Both the position numbers and the translations under genes were made by a program. A DNA stretch of 64,000 bases from NCBI RefSeq assembly GCF_022347725.1, contig NZ_JAKRGB010000013.1, positions 85,657 to 149,656 on the forward strand, in the 5' to 3' direction. Position 1 is the first letter of the stretch. Every line of letters begins with the position of its first letter. Of the stretch, positions 38,782 to 47,831 are shown piece by piece. Source of the stretch: Ruegeria sp. Ofav3-42 (GTDB lineage: Bacteria > Pseudomonadota > Alphaproteobacteria > Rhodobacterales > Rhodobacteraceae). Below the pieces are notes generated by a model. That model was not told where the DNA came from and did not search any database. It worked only from the letters and a program-made list of their open reading frames with translations.

Positions 38782-39065
38782 TTGGGTTCTGCGTTCATGT
38801 CGTGCTGCGCTAGCAAAATCAGTCGAGCTAGCGGAGGTCCGCAAAGGGCTCGGAAGTAACCGATGTCACGCGGACCACTACTCGTCAAAATTGAGCACAT
38901 CGCATCGAATGGCGGTGTCGAGCCTAGTCTGTATATTGAACGAGCTTGTGAAATTCGCTATGCGGGGCGCTAAGTCTTTGATGTTGCGATACCCGCTTTA
39001 GGCAGCCAACGTAGCAAGTTACTCGTTGAAAGACTGATTTATCCATGCGTGTTTGAAAGAAGATA

Positions 39066-39887
39066 ATGCAGCATTTCAACTCGATGACTTCGGCCAAATT
39101 GCAGGCATATGTGTACGCCTTAGCTGATCCCAGAACGAAGGGCTCTCTAAAAGAGCGCATCTTTTATGTGGGAAAGGGCAATGGAAGTCGCTGTTTCGAT
39201 CACGCGGTAGCTGCGAGAGGACGACAGGACCAGCCCTTGAATGAGCAAGAACATAAGCTCAGCACAATTCAAGCTATCCAAAATGCTGGGCAAGAAGTTG
39301 AGGTTTTCATTGTTTCACATGGCATGACAGACGATGAATCCTTCGCTCTGGAAGCTGCCCTCATCCCTCTGGTCGGCGACACCAACGCGGTCGCGGGTCA
39401 TGGTGACCGACTCATGTGGTTGAAGAAAAACCAAGTTGAAGAGCTTTATGACAAGCCCATCGAGCGAAGTGACGTTGAGTTGCTCCGAGGGAACATTCTT
39501 TTCGTGAGTTTGAATCAGCAAGACACTAACGCTTTGGTCAAGGCGGGCGCGGAGGAGCAATTGGCATATGTGACTCTGGGGGATTGGAACCTTGGCGAAC
39601 CACGATCCAGATTAGTCGATTGCCTAATCGGGGTAAAACACGGCTTGATCATATCGATTTTCAAGATCGAAAAGACAAGTGAGGGCGTTGCAAAATTTGA
39701 GCGTATTCCGCCTCTGAAAGCAGGTGCACACGGTCGTTCGCGCTTTGTTGGTACACGCGTTCAAGAACTTGAAGAGAAGCTCGCCTCCCGAAGTGTGTTT
39801 GAAGGTGATGCTATGCTCTCTAAGATTCGCCCGGGTGCAGCTTGCCAGTTTTTCCCGGCAATGGATGAAACAACCGAACATAGCTGA
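39066..39887 (+). CDS. GIY-YIG nuclease-like protein (LEM-3 type) with C-terminal unknown domain
   Basis: A 273-aa protein. Residues about 10-120 match the LEM-3-like GIY-YIG domain: VYALADPRTKG...RIFYVGKGNGSRCFDH, with Tyr/Val in the GIY position, Gly-Lys-Gly and the following Arg, and a Glu in FALEAALI. Residues about 140-265 form an alpha/beta domain resembling the PUA/EVE-like fold (ILFVSLNQQDTNALV...GLIISIFKIEK), which is my guess only. AGAAG precedes ATG 39066; ATG 39084 is a weaker alternative. Stand-alone gene in an accessory region; a modified-base or RNA-directed nuclease is possible. Confidence 0.7.
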   Translation: MQHFNSMTSAKLQAYVYALADPRTKGSLKERIFYVGKGNGSRCFDHAVAARGRQDQPLNEQEHKLSTIQAIQNAGQEVEVFIVSHGMTDDESFALEAALIPLVGDTNAVAGHGDRLMWLKKNQVEELYDKPIERSDVELLRGNILFVSLNQQDTNALVKAGAEEQLAYVTLGDWNLGEPRSRLVDCLIGVKHGLIISIFKIEKTSEGVAKFERIPPLKAGAHGRSRFVGTRVQELEEKLASRSVFEGDAMLSKIRPGAACQFFPAMDETTEHS

Positions 39888-40236
39888 ATAACTAGCTCTA
39901 TCAAATGACGCGAAAGGCTTAGAACGACCGAGGCTGCGGTCTCGACGGAGGTCTGCTTTCTGCGGTTCACGACTTGCTGCATATTCTCATAGGAATGCCG
40001 CAGTGTTTTCAATAGCATTGCCGCGCGTTCTTACTAATACTGCGCGGCATCGTTTTCCAACTTTGGTAGGAGTTGCATCCAATCGCTGAGAGATTGCGGC
40101 CTTTTATCCACATTACGGCAAAAGCTATGCCGTCAATCTCAACCACGCCCACGAAGAACTCCAAGATTTGCTCGAACGCATCACAATCGAACTGGAGCTC
40201 AGCAACGTCTCTAAAGAGTTGGATAGGTGAGTGCGA
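39888..40236. other. Intergenic with a coding relic
   Basis: 349 bases. On the plus strand, 40096-40230 reads without a stop as a charged, protein-like text with no start codon (AAFYPHYGKSYAVNLNHAHE, then a helical Glu/Leu-rich end and a TGA), suggesting the C-terminal remains of an unidentified gene. The remainder holds only relic-type sequence. Confidence 0.35.
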
Positions 40237-40686
40237 TTACACATGTAGCCCACTCAAAAACGAAGAAAAATTCTTAGCTATCAGGCTCATATTTTGCATT
40301 CCCGCCACAGAGCCTTCGTCGACTTCATTTTCGTGATCCCAAAAGAACACCCGACCATAGTATTGGCCGCTGACTGCCATAACAATTTTGTTTCCACCAA
40401 AATCAGATGCAATCGGCAAAAAATCCGTAGGCATACGATCCTTATATACGTCTATATTTCTTAGCAGGTCGTCATCATCAGCATTTTTCCGAAGTCCATG
40501 AAAGTAGCGCACACTCGAACCACCAGAGCCATCTTCAAATTCAAAGGCATCCGGCACCGGCGAACCACCATTATAGTCCAGCAAAAACTTCGCGTAGTCT
40601 TTGGGTAACTTCTTGCCAATAAACCGTTGAAACAGTTCGATGGCATGCTGATTGGTAGGTTCCGCGTTTTGATTTATCTCAACCAT
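40237..40686 (-). CDS. SMI1/KNR4 (SUKH) family immunity protein, probable partner of the WHH nuclease
   Basis: A 149-aa SUKH-fold protein. Seen: the family start KKLPKDYAKFLLDYNGGSPV, the FLPIASDFGGNKIVMAVSGQ middle and the FFWDHENE segment. SUKH proteins neutralise many polymorphic toxins. The gene starts four bases after the stop of the WHH-nuclease gene, the expected toxin-then-immunity order, so that nuclease is its likely target. It is the last gene of the chain that begins at 50.4 kb. Confidence 0.85.
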   Translation of the reverse strand: MVEINQNAEPTNQHAIELFQRFIGKKLPKDYAKFLLDYNGGSPVPDAFEFEDGSGGSSVRYFHGLRKNADDDDLLRNIDVYKDRMPTDFLPIASDFGGNKIVMAVSGQYYGRVFFWDHENEVDEGSVAGMQNMSLIAKNFSSFLSGLHV

Positions 40687-40690
40687 ATTG

Positions 40691-41440
40691 TCACCTGTAT
40701 GGAGTTATGCCGGAAGTTGCGACACCACCAGTGTGGCGCACAGCTTCATGCAAATCAGTTGGCACTAGCTGCATATAGCCAGCATCTTGGTGATGGTGCC
40801 ATGTCATATTTGGTGGCGTGCTATCCAAGCCAGCCGCTCTATTAGCTGCGGTAAAATCTGCACTTCGGCTACCTGTCAATTCAATTCTTACGTTAGCCTG
40901 TGAATAGCGAGAAAAATCAGGGTAACCAGCACCTGAAAATGGTACGCCATGTGGGTATCTTTGTCCCAATTCACCTGACAACTCAAAAGTGGTACCTGCA
41001 TACTGCTGTGAATTGATAGGAACACGACCATTAACTGGGCGCACTCTGTCAGTGTTTACAACGCCAGCATTTGGATCACCTAAGTTCCGAATTCCGTCGA
41101 TTTCAGCATCAAGATCATATCGATCCGGCAACGGTGCCCTATTTGTAGCAAAAAAATCAGCGCTAAAATCGAAGAGTACAACAACGGTTTCGTGCCCATG
41201 AGTGAAGACACCGTTGCCATGCGCAACAACAGCAGTGCCTGTACTCGCAACATTGATGGTGGTTATTGGTGGTGCGCGGGCTGCGAAGCCAACATAATTC
41301 GCTTGTGAAAGATGCAAAGTTTCGGCTTGGTGAAAATCGATGTCAGCTGCAGCTTGAGGCAGTACGAAGGCCAAACTGCTACCCAATACTGAGATCAGCA
41401 GCACAGTTATCAAGTGCAGGACATAACGAAGAAGCTTCAT
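40691..41440 (-). CDS. WHH-type HNH/Endo VII nuclease toxin with its own signal peptide
   Basis: A 249-aa protein. Residues 1-32 form a classical signal peptide (VLHLITVLLISVLGSSLAFV); the C-terminal 60 residues carry the WHH nuclease motif: TGSRSADFTAANRAAG, then MTWHHHQDAGYMQLVPTDLH. This domain normally sits at the tip of large polymorphic toxins as a DNase. Here it is a small free-standing, apparently exported protein with about 150 residues of unknown linker. Its start overlaps the first SUKH gene by four bases (ATGA) and a second SUKH gene follows. It may be a displaced second toxin module of the CdiA locus that gained an export signal. Confidence 0.8.
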   Translation of the reverse strand: MKLLRYVLHLITVLLISVLGSSLAFVLPQAAADIDFHQAETLHLSQANYVGFAARAPPITTINVASTGTAVVAHGNGVFTHGHETVVVLFDFSADFFATNRAPLPDRYDLDAEIDGIRNLGDPNAGVVNTDRVRPVNGRVPINSQQYAGTTFELSGELGQRYPHGVPFSGAGYPDFSRYSQANVRIELTGSRSADFTAANRAAGLDSTPPNMTWHHHQDAGYMQLVPTDLHEAVRHTGGVATSGITPYR

Positions 41441-41907
41441 GTTTTCACTGCGTCCGCCACCCCTTGCAATTCCTTCAACAGAAATGAGGTGAACGGGCCT
41501 GCATCGATTGCGAACGGCTCCGAGTTGGCTTCAGAATAGAATCGGCAAATCGGGTCCGAGCCATCGAGGCAATCAAACCAAGCCGCCATGTAACCTTGAT
41601 GAACGAAGAAACAAACACGTCTATCTGAAGTCGTTTCAGCTATGCCATTGTCTGATAAGAACTCATCAAGGAATTCGTTATTGAACACGATCTCATCGGC
41701 AAACCACTCACTGCCCCTGAGCGCTCCTTGCTTGTCGTTCCCCATCCAAAGCAAAAATTGACGATAGCTTTCAGGCAAAGCGAATCCAAGTTCGCGCTCC
41801 AACTCCTTCACTGCAGCTTCACTGATTCCCAATGGCACGTCAAATTGCGGCTGGAGCACTCTCGCATAAAAATTGCGGCATTCATTTAGGTAATCGATAC
41901 TTGGCAT
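41437..41907 (-). CDS. cdiI: SMI1/KNR4 (SUKH) family immunity protein for CdiA
   Basis: A 156-aa SUKH-family protein, directly after the cdiA stop (TGATG overlap at 41907; a GTG at 41910 is a possible alternative start). Seen: AAVKELERELGFALPESYRQ, FLLWMGNDKQG, and RVCFFVHQGYMAAWFDC, the usual SUKH core. SUKH proteins commonly protect against deaminase and nuclease toxins, and the position directly after CdiA makes it the expected antidote to its C-terminal domain. It overlaps the WHH nuclease gene by four bases. Confidence 0.85.
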   Translation of the reverse strand: MPSIDYLNECRNFYARVLQPQFDVPLGISEAAVKELERELGFALPESYRQFLLWMGNDKQGALRGSEWFADEIVFNNEFLDEFLSDNGIAETTSDRRVCFFVHQGYMAAWFDCLDGSDPICRFYSEANSEPFAIDAGPFTSFLLKELQGVADAVKT

Positions 41908-44900
41908 CACTGGCTACCCGAACGAACGATCAGATTGATGTTAGGGAACATTTCTCTGAATTGTGTGATCACACCCTGACAAGATGCACAAACCGTTCTT
42001 TCACTAAGAAGTCTGATCGTACCAGTCGATTGTGGTGTCAAACGCTGCGCAAGATTTTCCAAAACAAATACCTCTGAGTCCAGATTTCGCGGATGACCAA
42101 CCGTTGTGGTTGTGAAAATTGGGTTCTCAGGCATTTCAACACCTGGACCGCGTCTACCACTTACACCGATGATTTCACCGATATTGACACCATCCACATA
42201 GCCTTCACCGACTGCAACATTCCGCCTCAATTGGTTGTTACTCGTCAAGCCAAGATCATTTCGCAAGTTGGCAAATCGATCCAAATCCGCCTGATCAAGA
42301 ATTTCGTCTGGGACTATCCTATTTGTAGCAACCTTATACCCACCCGCGCCATCTGCGGTTGCTTCCAGGAGATTGTCACCGACACGGAGGAATGTCTTGC
42401 CACCGAACTTGACGAGCGTGCCTGCGCCTGCGGTTCCGACTTCAAAGATAACACCCCCGATTGTGCGTGGAACAAAGAAGTCCTTGATGCCGTAGGCTAA
42501 CAGTTCACCTCGAATTTTACTGCGTCGGTTCGAGTAACATGGTACGGGAGACCGCCCGCAAGGTACTTGAACCAATGGATCATTTTTGTCGTTCAAACGA
42601 CCAAATTCGTCCATCAGCTGGCCTTGACGCTTCAGGTCATCAGCCTCCCCGAAAAGGCCAGTGAACCGTCCAGCCTGATTGAGCTTGTGCACGGTGTCGC
42701 GCAAATCGTCCAATGACGTAACCTGGGGCTTTTCTTCGATTGCCTGAATGATGCTCTGATCGAGACCAGCCTTGCCTTGCCCCAACAATCCGGGGTGGTA
42801 GAACTGCCCAATGTTGACATCGAACCGGTGACCGTTGGCGTCGGCCCATGCAATATAATTTCTGGCTTCGTTGACGTGCGCGGTACAGGCCGCCGAGGTT
42901 AGCGAGGATTTGCAAGCCTGTTCCAGATCCAATGTGTTAAGCGCAGATTCCAGTTCCAGCTCTGCCAGGCGCTTTTCGATGGCCTCGCATCTCGTCGCAT
43001 CAATTTGACATTCCCCGCCCAGAAGCTCGTTTTTCTCAGCCAACAAGCGTTCTACTTCCGCTCGTTGAGCGCTGGTAAGATAGTTGTTTTGGAAGGCTGA
43101 GACAGCATAGCTTGAGGCCGAATTGACATTTTCAGCTTCTCCGCCGGAGAACACAAATCCCACGGCTGCACCGACAAGTTCGATACTCTGACTATGTTGA
43201 TCTTTCCACGCCTGATATTCGTCGGTACCGATTTGCGGAATTGTACCACCGACAGCCGCCACATAAGCCTGTTCACTCAAGGCACCCGCAATACCTGAGG
43301 CGCAATCTGCTCCAGTTGCCTCTGCTTGCAGACAGCCGAGGAGCGAGTGGCCCAGGAGGTTTCCAGCTGAGCCCGCTTCGAACGTTCCTCCGATTACGTT
43401 CTGCGCGTCAGCAGTGGCCAAATTCACAAGCGTGGTGGCGAGACCTGCAGTGAAATTATCACTAAAGTCAGTTCCGTAGACTGCAGAACTGAGCCCAGAA
43501 GAAATTGCGCCGTCAATTGTTCCTTCAAGGACGCCTGCTATTGTCAAGTTACCATTGCCGAAATTCCCAAGCAGCGCATCATTGAGCGGGCTGCCTTCGG
43601 GAATTTTTCCAACGATATCATCCAAATTGATCCCAGCGGTCAGCCCTGCTGTAAGGCCCGAAAATGTCGCCGTTTCGAGGATTTCACCCAGGTCGAGATT
43701 ACCGGAGACAACACCGTCCAGTGTCGAAACTGTTGCGCTGGAAATTGCCGCAGACAGTCCCTGACCAACTGCAGTCAGATGAATACCGCTCGCTGTCGTT
43801 GTCGCGGTTGTAATCCCCGCGATTGAAGTTGTAGTGGTTGTCGCGCCTGCTGCGGTAGTGGCCGTTACGGTCTGTCCGAGCCCTGCAACAATCCCAGGTA
43901 CATAAGCCGCCACCACAATTGCCACCAACGCCTTGAATGCGGGCGAGAGTTGAGTTTTCTTGTCATAGAAATACTCATCCGCCAGTTCCTGACTGATCAG
44001 TTCCAGCCCATCGATGGCCAGAAGCTCTTCAGGGTAGAGATCTTGCGGGTTCGGCGCATCAACACCTGCGGTTTGATACACCACCAGCTCAGCGTTTCCG
44101 CCTATCTCGAAACTCATGCCTTGCCCGGCAAGCAATTCGGTCAACACGGCCGTTTCCGTAAAGCTGGTCTCAGTGATCGTGGTCATGGTGACCAGACCCA
44201 TGTCGGTCTCGAAGAACTCTGAGCGGTGGCTGTCGATTGCGGCCCGTACCGAGAAATCACCCCCAGTTGTTATGTTCAGGTTCTGGCCAGCTGACAGCGT
44301 TGCACCGACCAAAGTAGTGTCTGAGCCGGACACGATGCTGAGATCGAGCGCTGCCAACGCATCTGTGCCAGTATTGATGTGATCGACCGTGTGCAACTGG
44401 CTGGATTTGCTCAGCAGCCCACCAAGGTAACTCTTCTCTTTGATATGCGTCTCTTCAAACACATCGGTGTAGGTTCCGACGAGAATGTTGCCCTCGGTCG
44501 CAGTGAGGTTGATGTCACCGGAGGCGCTGGCGAGCTCTGTCCCAGCAGTGGTCAGGTCACCTGTCTCGGCGATAATATCGATGTCATCACCTGCTGTGAT
44601 CCCGACGCCGCGGTTGGTGACGGCAAGCGTAGATCGCGTCTCCTTCTTCTTCGACAGGAACCCTCTGCTGGTTTTGCGGATTTCCGATTTAGCTATGTCT
44701 TGCGCGGCAGCCAGAACTATATCGCCAGCCGCTGCCAGATGTACCTTTCCGCCCGCATCAATCTGTGTTCCGACCAGTACCGCGTCCCCGCCCGCATTGG
44801 CGATGAAGTCCCCACCTGTAGACAGTTGCGTAACCTGGGCGGTCAGGGTCAGGCGATCCGTCCCGTTCTTCGCATCGCCTTCGCTGTATTGGACGCCGGA

Positions 44901-47831
44901 TTGCTCGGCGAGCAGGTAGAGGCCACCACCTGCCGTCAGCCGCGTGTCTCCTGTGACCTGGGCCTGAACACCGGCCAGTGTCATGTCAGCAGAGGAGATG
45001 ATCGACAGGTCACCACCCACGTCAAAGCGCGAGGCAAGGTTCTCGGTGATCTTGGTGACACTTGTGTTGGTGTAATATTCTTCTGTTTGCGCCAGACCTT
45101 CGATAGTGACGTTGCCAGCAGCAAATATCGAAGTGTCAGAACGTGATTTGATCACCAGTGCTTTACCGGAGAAGTCCCCGCCAGCAATGATTTTGATCAG
45201 GTCCCCGCCGAGCCCGGTGTCTTCAAAAGAGATGTTGCCGAAGGATGTCAGCGACAGCGTGCCGTCTTCGGCAATCAGCAATCCACCCGAACCGGTGATG
45301 CTGCCGGCAGTAATCTTCAAATCACCACTTTCCGATTTATTGGCTTTATCCAGCGATGCCAACACCCCGCTTTCGGACAAGCCAAACCGGTCACCAAACC
45401 CGATGAACTCTGAATTTGGGATCTGGACAGCGCTGCCACCCTCAAAGCTTACGCCGTCGCTTTGATATCCGTTCCATTCGGTGGGTCGGTTGATGTTCTG
45501 GAACAGCTCATCCTGAATCTGCAAACGGTCCAGAAAATGATCGGAGGAGAGCAGATCATCGTAGGAAACCCGCATTGTACCAAAATTGGTGCGACCTTCA
45601 CCAATCAAAGCATCCAGGTTTGCAAGCGTCTGAAGCTTGGGCTGAACCGGGTCAAGAGGCGGGAGGTTCACCACATCCGGTTGAACCGGCGCCAATGCAG
45701 GTAGGTCCAGAACATCCGGTTGCACTGGTGCCAGGGATGCGGCCGGGACGATCAGATCAGGCAGAGACGTCTGGGTTACGTTGGAGTTTTCCCGCGGAGG
45801 AACAACACTTGCGGTTCCGGCTTTGATATTGCCGTCGGCGTGAACGGTCGAACCGTTGATGCTAATTGCACCGCCAGCGAGGATCTCTCCCAACACAGAG
45901 CTTGCACCGCTGGATTCGACGCGTTCAACCGCCGAATAGTTGATGTACTCATAGGCCCTGATGCTGGCATCGCTGTTACCGTGATCAATGACTTCCGTTC
46001 GCCGTGTGTAGGTGGCCGAATGGGTGACGCGGTCATCTTCATAGGCGGTGTTTTCGAAGCGATTGCTCTGGATTGTGGTCCCGGCAGCAGAGGAGATCAA
46101 ACCGGCATCGTTGCGGACGGTCTTGGCCTGAATTGCGATCCCGGCACCGGACAGGATTTCCGGACGTGCGCCGGTTGTCGTAACAGAGGTGCCGGAACTC
46201 CAGGTCACACCCCCGATATTGGACTGATCCGAAATCCCAAAATTATAGATCGTGGCGCAATTGTTTGATGTATAGGAGTTGGGGATGATGCCTTTGCTGC
46301 AACTGGCAAGTTTCAGATCAGCAGGATCGGTAGAGACTGTGCGACTTCGCGTCTTGTTATCAGGTGTGCCGGCAAATATCTCAACGCCTGACGTGGCAGT
46401 CTGGGTCGAAACGCTATCAAACCTGTTGATGAAAGTTTCGGCCTCGATAGCCAGACCGCCATCTGCTTCGATGCGGCCGGACTGGTTCAGCACCGTACCA
46501 TCACGTGCGACCAGCTGCATTGTCTCGCCGGATTTCAACAAACCACCACGGTTGTTCAGATCAGACCCACTGCGCAGTTGAAGATCACCGCTCGCTTTGA
46601 TCGTACCCCGGTTCTCCAGGTCACCATCGAGATCGAGCAAAAGATCCCCATCGAACTCAACCCGTTCTGATGCGGCGACAGTAAGTCCACCGGTTTCCAA
46701 CGTGACCGCAAGACCATCGCCAGCGCGCAACTGATCGAAATGCGAGGCTCTAAGCCCTCCATTCAGCGACCCGGATTGCAGCTCCAGTACCGACTGCCCC
46801 ACCGCCAGCGCCTCCGCACCCAGGTTGGTCTGTCCGGAGGCAGTAATATTGGTGTTGCGGGCGTTTATCTGCCCTTGAAGATCAAGGTCTCCAGCTTTCA
46901 CGGAAAGATCGGCCCGTTGACCTGCGATCATGGTGCCGTCAATGACCGCCCGATCCGTTGCTGTTACCTGCAAATCTGCAATGGCCGCAATTTGCGAGCT
47001 ATTTCCGGTTTGCACACGATCACCGGACAGGGTGACTGACCGTCCACGAGATCTGCCCGCATGCTCCAAAGTGCCATCACGAGCTTCGATGGAAACACTG
47101 TCCTGTGCTTCAGCTTGTCCGGCGATCAGAGCCGTGGTCCCGGAGAAAGCAATGGATCCGGCCACAATCTCGGATGCGTCTCCGGTTGTGAGTGAGGCTC
47201 CGGCCTTGAGTTCGGCTCGGTTCTGAACCGCAACACGTCCGTTTAGCGCGACGTGGGTCTGGGCGTCTACATTGAGCGCGTCCGCCACCATTTCAGTCCC
47301 ATCTTCAATGGTGACTGATGCCCCGGTCGATGTGATTGCAAGCTCTGCCTCCGAGGCGAGTTCGCCATCGAGGAGGATCTGATCAGTTGCCGTCACAGTG
47401 AGGCCATCCACCGCAGCGATCTGCGACGTATCGCCAGTCTCAACAGTGTCGCCAATTATCGAGACGTTCTGCCCACGAGACACACCGCTATGCTCAACCG
47501 CGCCATCCGTTGCCTCAATCGTCAGCCTATCAACGGCTCGAAGTTCACCAGATAGCTGCGCAGTTTCCCCGGTGAGCGCCACGCTGTCGGCCAGCAACTC
47601 TGAATCCGCCCCTGTGGCCAGCTCGGTTCCCGCCGACACAGAAGCTGTCTCATGAGCGGCGGCCTTGCCATCAAAATCAATACGAGTCTGCGCCTCAACA
47701 TTCAGGGATTCGGCCAGAATCTCGGCATTTGTTTCAACGGCTATCCCGGCTGCTGTGGATTTGAGCGTCAGCCCCTTCCCGGCGACTAGCTCTCCGCTGA
47801 TCTTGGCTTGATCCGCAGCGGTTACGCTCAA
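41907..47831 (-). CDS. cdiA: CdiA-like filamentous hemagglutinin/toxin, N-terminally deleted, deaminase-type C-terminus
   Basis: A 1974-aa frame. Residues 1-about 480 are degenerate beta-helix repeats of the LTVTATDQILLDGELASEAE type, residues about 480-1270 continue as filamentous hemagglutinin repeats, then come a pretoxin region and a C-terminal toxin. Missing are the signal peptide and the TPS secretion domain every secreted CdiA needs: the frame starts at TTG 47831 inside a repeat (VDLSVTAADQAKISGELVAG). The last 80 residues, with LDSEVFVLENLA, STGTIRLLSERTVCASC and GVITQFREMFPNI, resemble the BURPS668_1122-type nucleic-acid deaminase toxins (Glu of DSE plus CxxC zinc ligands). As it stands the protein cannot be exported by the CdiB route. 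Confidence 0.85.
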   Translation of the reverse strand: MSVTAADQAKISGELVAGKGLTLKSTAAGIAVETNAEILAESLNVEAQTRIDFDGKAAAHETASVSAGTELATGADSELLADSVALTGETAQLSGELRAVDRLTIEATDGAVEHSGVSRGQNVSIIGDTVETGDTSQIAAVDGLTVTATDQILLDGELASEAELAITSTGASVTIEDGTEMVADALNVDAQTHVALNGRVAVQNRAELKAGASLTTGDASEIVAGSIAFSGTTALIAGQAEAQDSVSIEARDGTLEHAGRSRGRSVTLSGDRVQTGNSSQIAAIADLQVTATDRAVIDGTMIAGQRADLSVKAGDLDLQGQINARNTNITASGQTNLGAEALAVGQSVLELQSGSLNGGLRASHFDQLRAGDGLAVTLETGGLTVAASERVEFDGDLLLDLDGDLENRGTIKASGDLQLRSGSDLNNRGGLLKSGETMQLVARDGTVLNQSGRIEADGGLAIEAETFINRFDSVSTQTATSGVEIFAGTPDNKTRSRTVSTDPADLKLASCSKGIIPNSYTSNNCATIYNFGISDQSNIGGVTWSSGTSVTTTGARPEILSGAGIAIQAKTVRNDAGLISSAAGTTIQSNRFENTAYEDDRVTHSATYTRRTEVIDHGNSDASIRAYEYINYSAVERVESSGASSVLGEILAGGAISINGSTVHADGNIKAGTASVVPPRENSNVTQTSLPDLIVPAASLAPVQPDVLDLPALAPVQPDVVNLPPLDPVQPKLQTLANLDALIGEGRTNFGTMRVSYDDLLSSDHFLDRLQIQDELFQNINRPTEWNGYQSDGVSFEGGSAVQIPNSEFIGFGDRFGLSESGVLASLDKANKSESGDLKITAGSITGSGGLLIAEDGTLSLTSFGNISFEDTGLGGDLIKIIAGGDFSGKALVIKSRSDTSIFAAGNVTIEGLAQTEEYYTNTSVTKITENLASRFDVGGDLSIISSADMTLAGVQAQVTGDTRLTAGGGLYLLAEQSGVQYSEGDAKNGTDRLTLTAQVTQLSTGGDFIANAGGDAVLVGTQIDAGGKVHLAAAGDIVLAAAQDIAKSEIRKTSRGFLSKKKETRSTLAVTNRGVGITAGDDIDIIAETGDLTTAGTELASASGDINLTATEGNILVGTYTDVFEETHIKEKSYLGGLLSKSSQLHTVDHINTGTDALAALDLSIVSGSDTTLVGATLSAGQNLNITTGGDFSVRAAIDSHRSEFFETDMGLVTMTTITETSFTETAVLTELLAGQGMSFEIGGNAELVVYQTAGVDAPNPQDLYPEELLAIDGLELISQELADEYFYDKKTQLSPAFKALVAIVVAAYVPGIVAGLGQTVTATTAAGATTTTTSIAGITTATTTASGIHLTAVGQGLSAAISSATVSTLDGVVSGNLDLGEILETATFSGLTAGLTAGINLDDIVGKIPEGSPLNDALLGNFGNGNLTIAGVLEGTIDGAISSGLSSAVYGTDFSDNFTAGLATTLVNLATADAQNVIGGTFEAGSAGNLLGHSLLGCLQAEATGADCASGIAGALSEQAYVAAVGGTIPQIGTDEYQAWKDQHSQSIELVGAAVGFVFSGGEAENVNSASSYAVSAFQNNYLTSAQRAEVERLLAEKNELLGGECQIDATRCEAIEKRLAELELESALNTLDLEQACKSSLTSAACTAHVNEARNYIAWADANGHRFDVNIGQFYHPGLLGQGKAGLDQSIIQAIEEKPQVTSLDDLRDTVHKLNQAGRFTGLFGEADDLKRQGQLMDEFGRLNDKNDPLVQVPCGRSPVPCYSNRRSKIRGELLAYGIKDFFVPRTIGGVIFEVGTAGAGTLVKFGGKTFLRVGDNLLEATADGAGGYKVATNRIVPDEILDQADLDRFANLRNDLGLTSNNQLRRNVAVGEGYVDGVNIGEIIGVSGRRGPGVEMPENPIFTTTTVGHPRNLDSEVFVLENLAQRLTPQSTGTIRLLSERTVCASCQGVITQFREMFPNINLIVRSGSQ

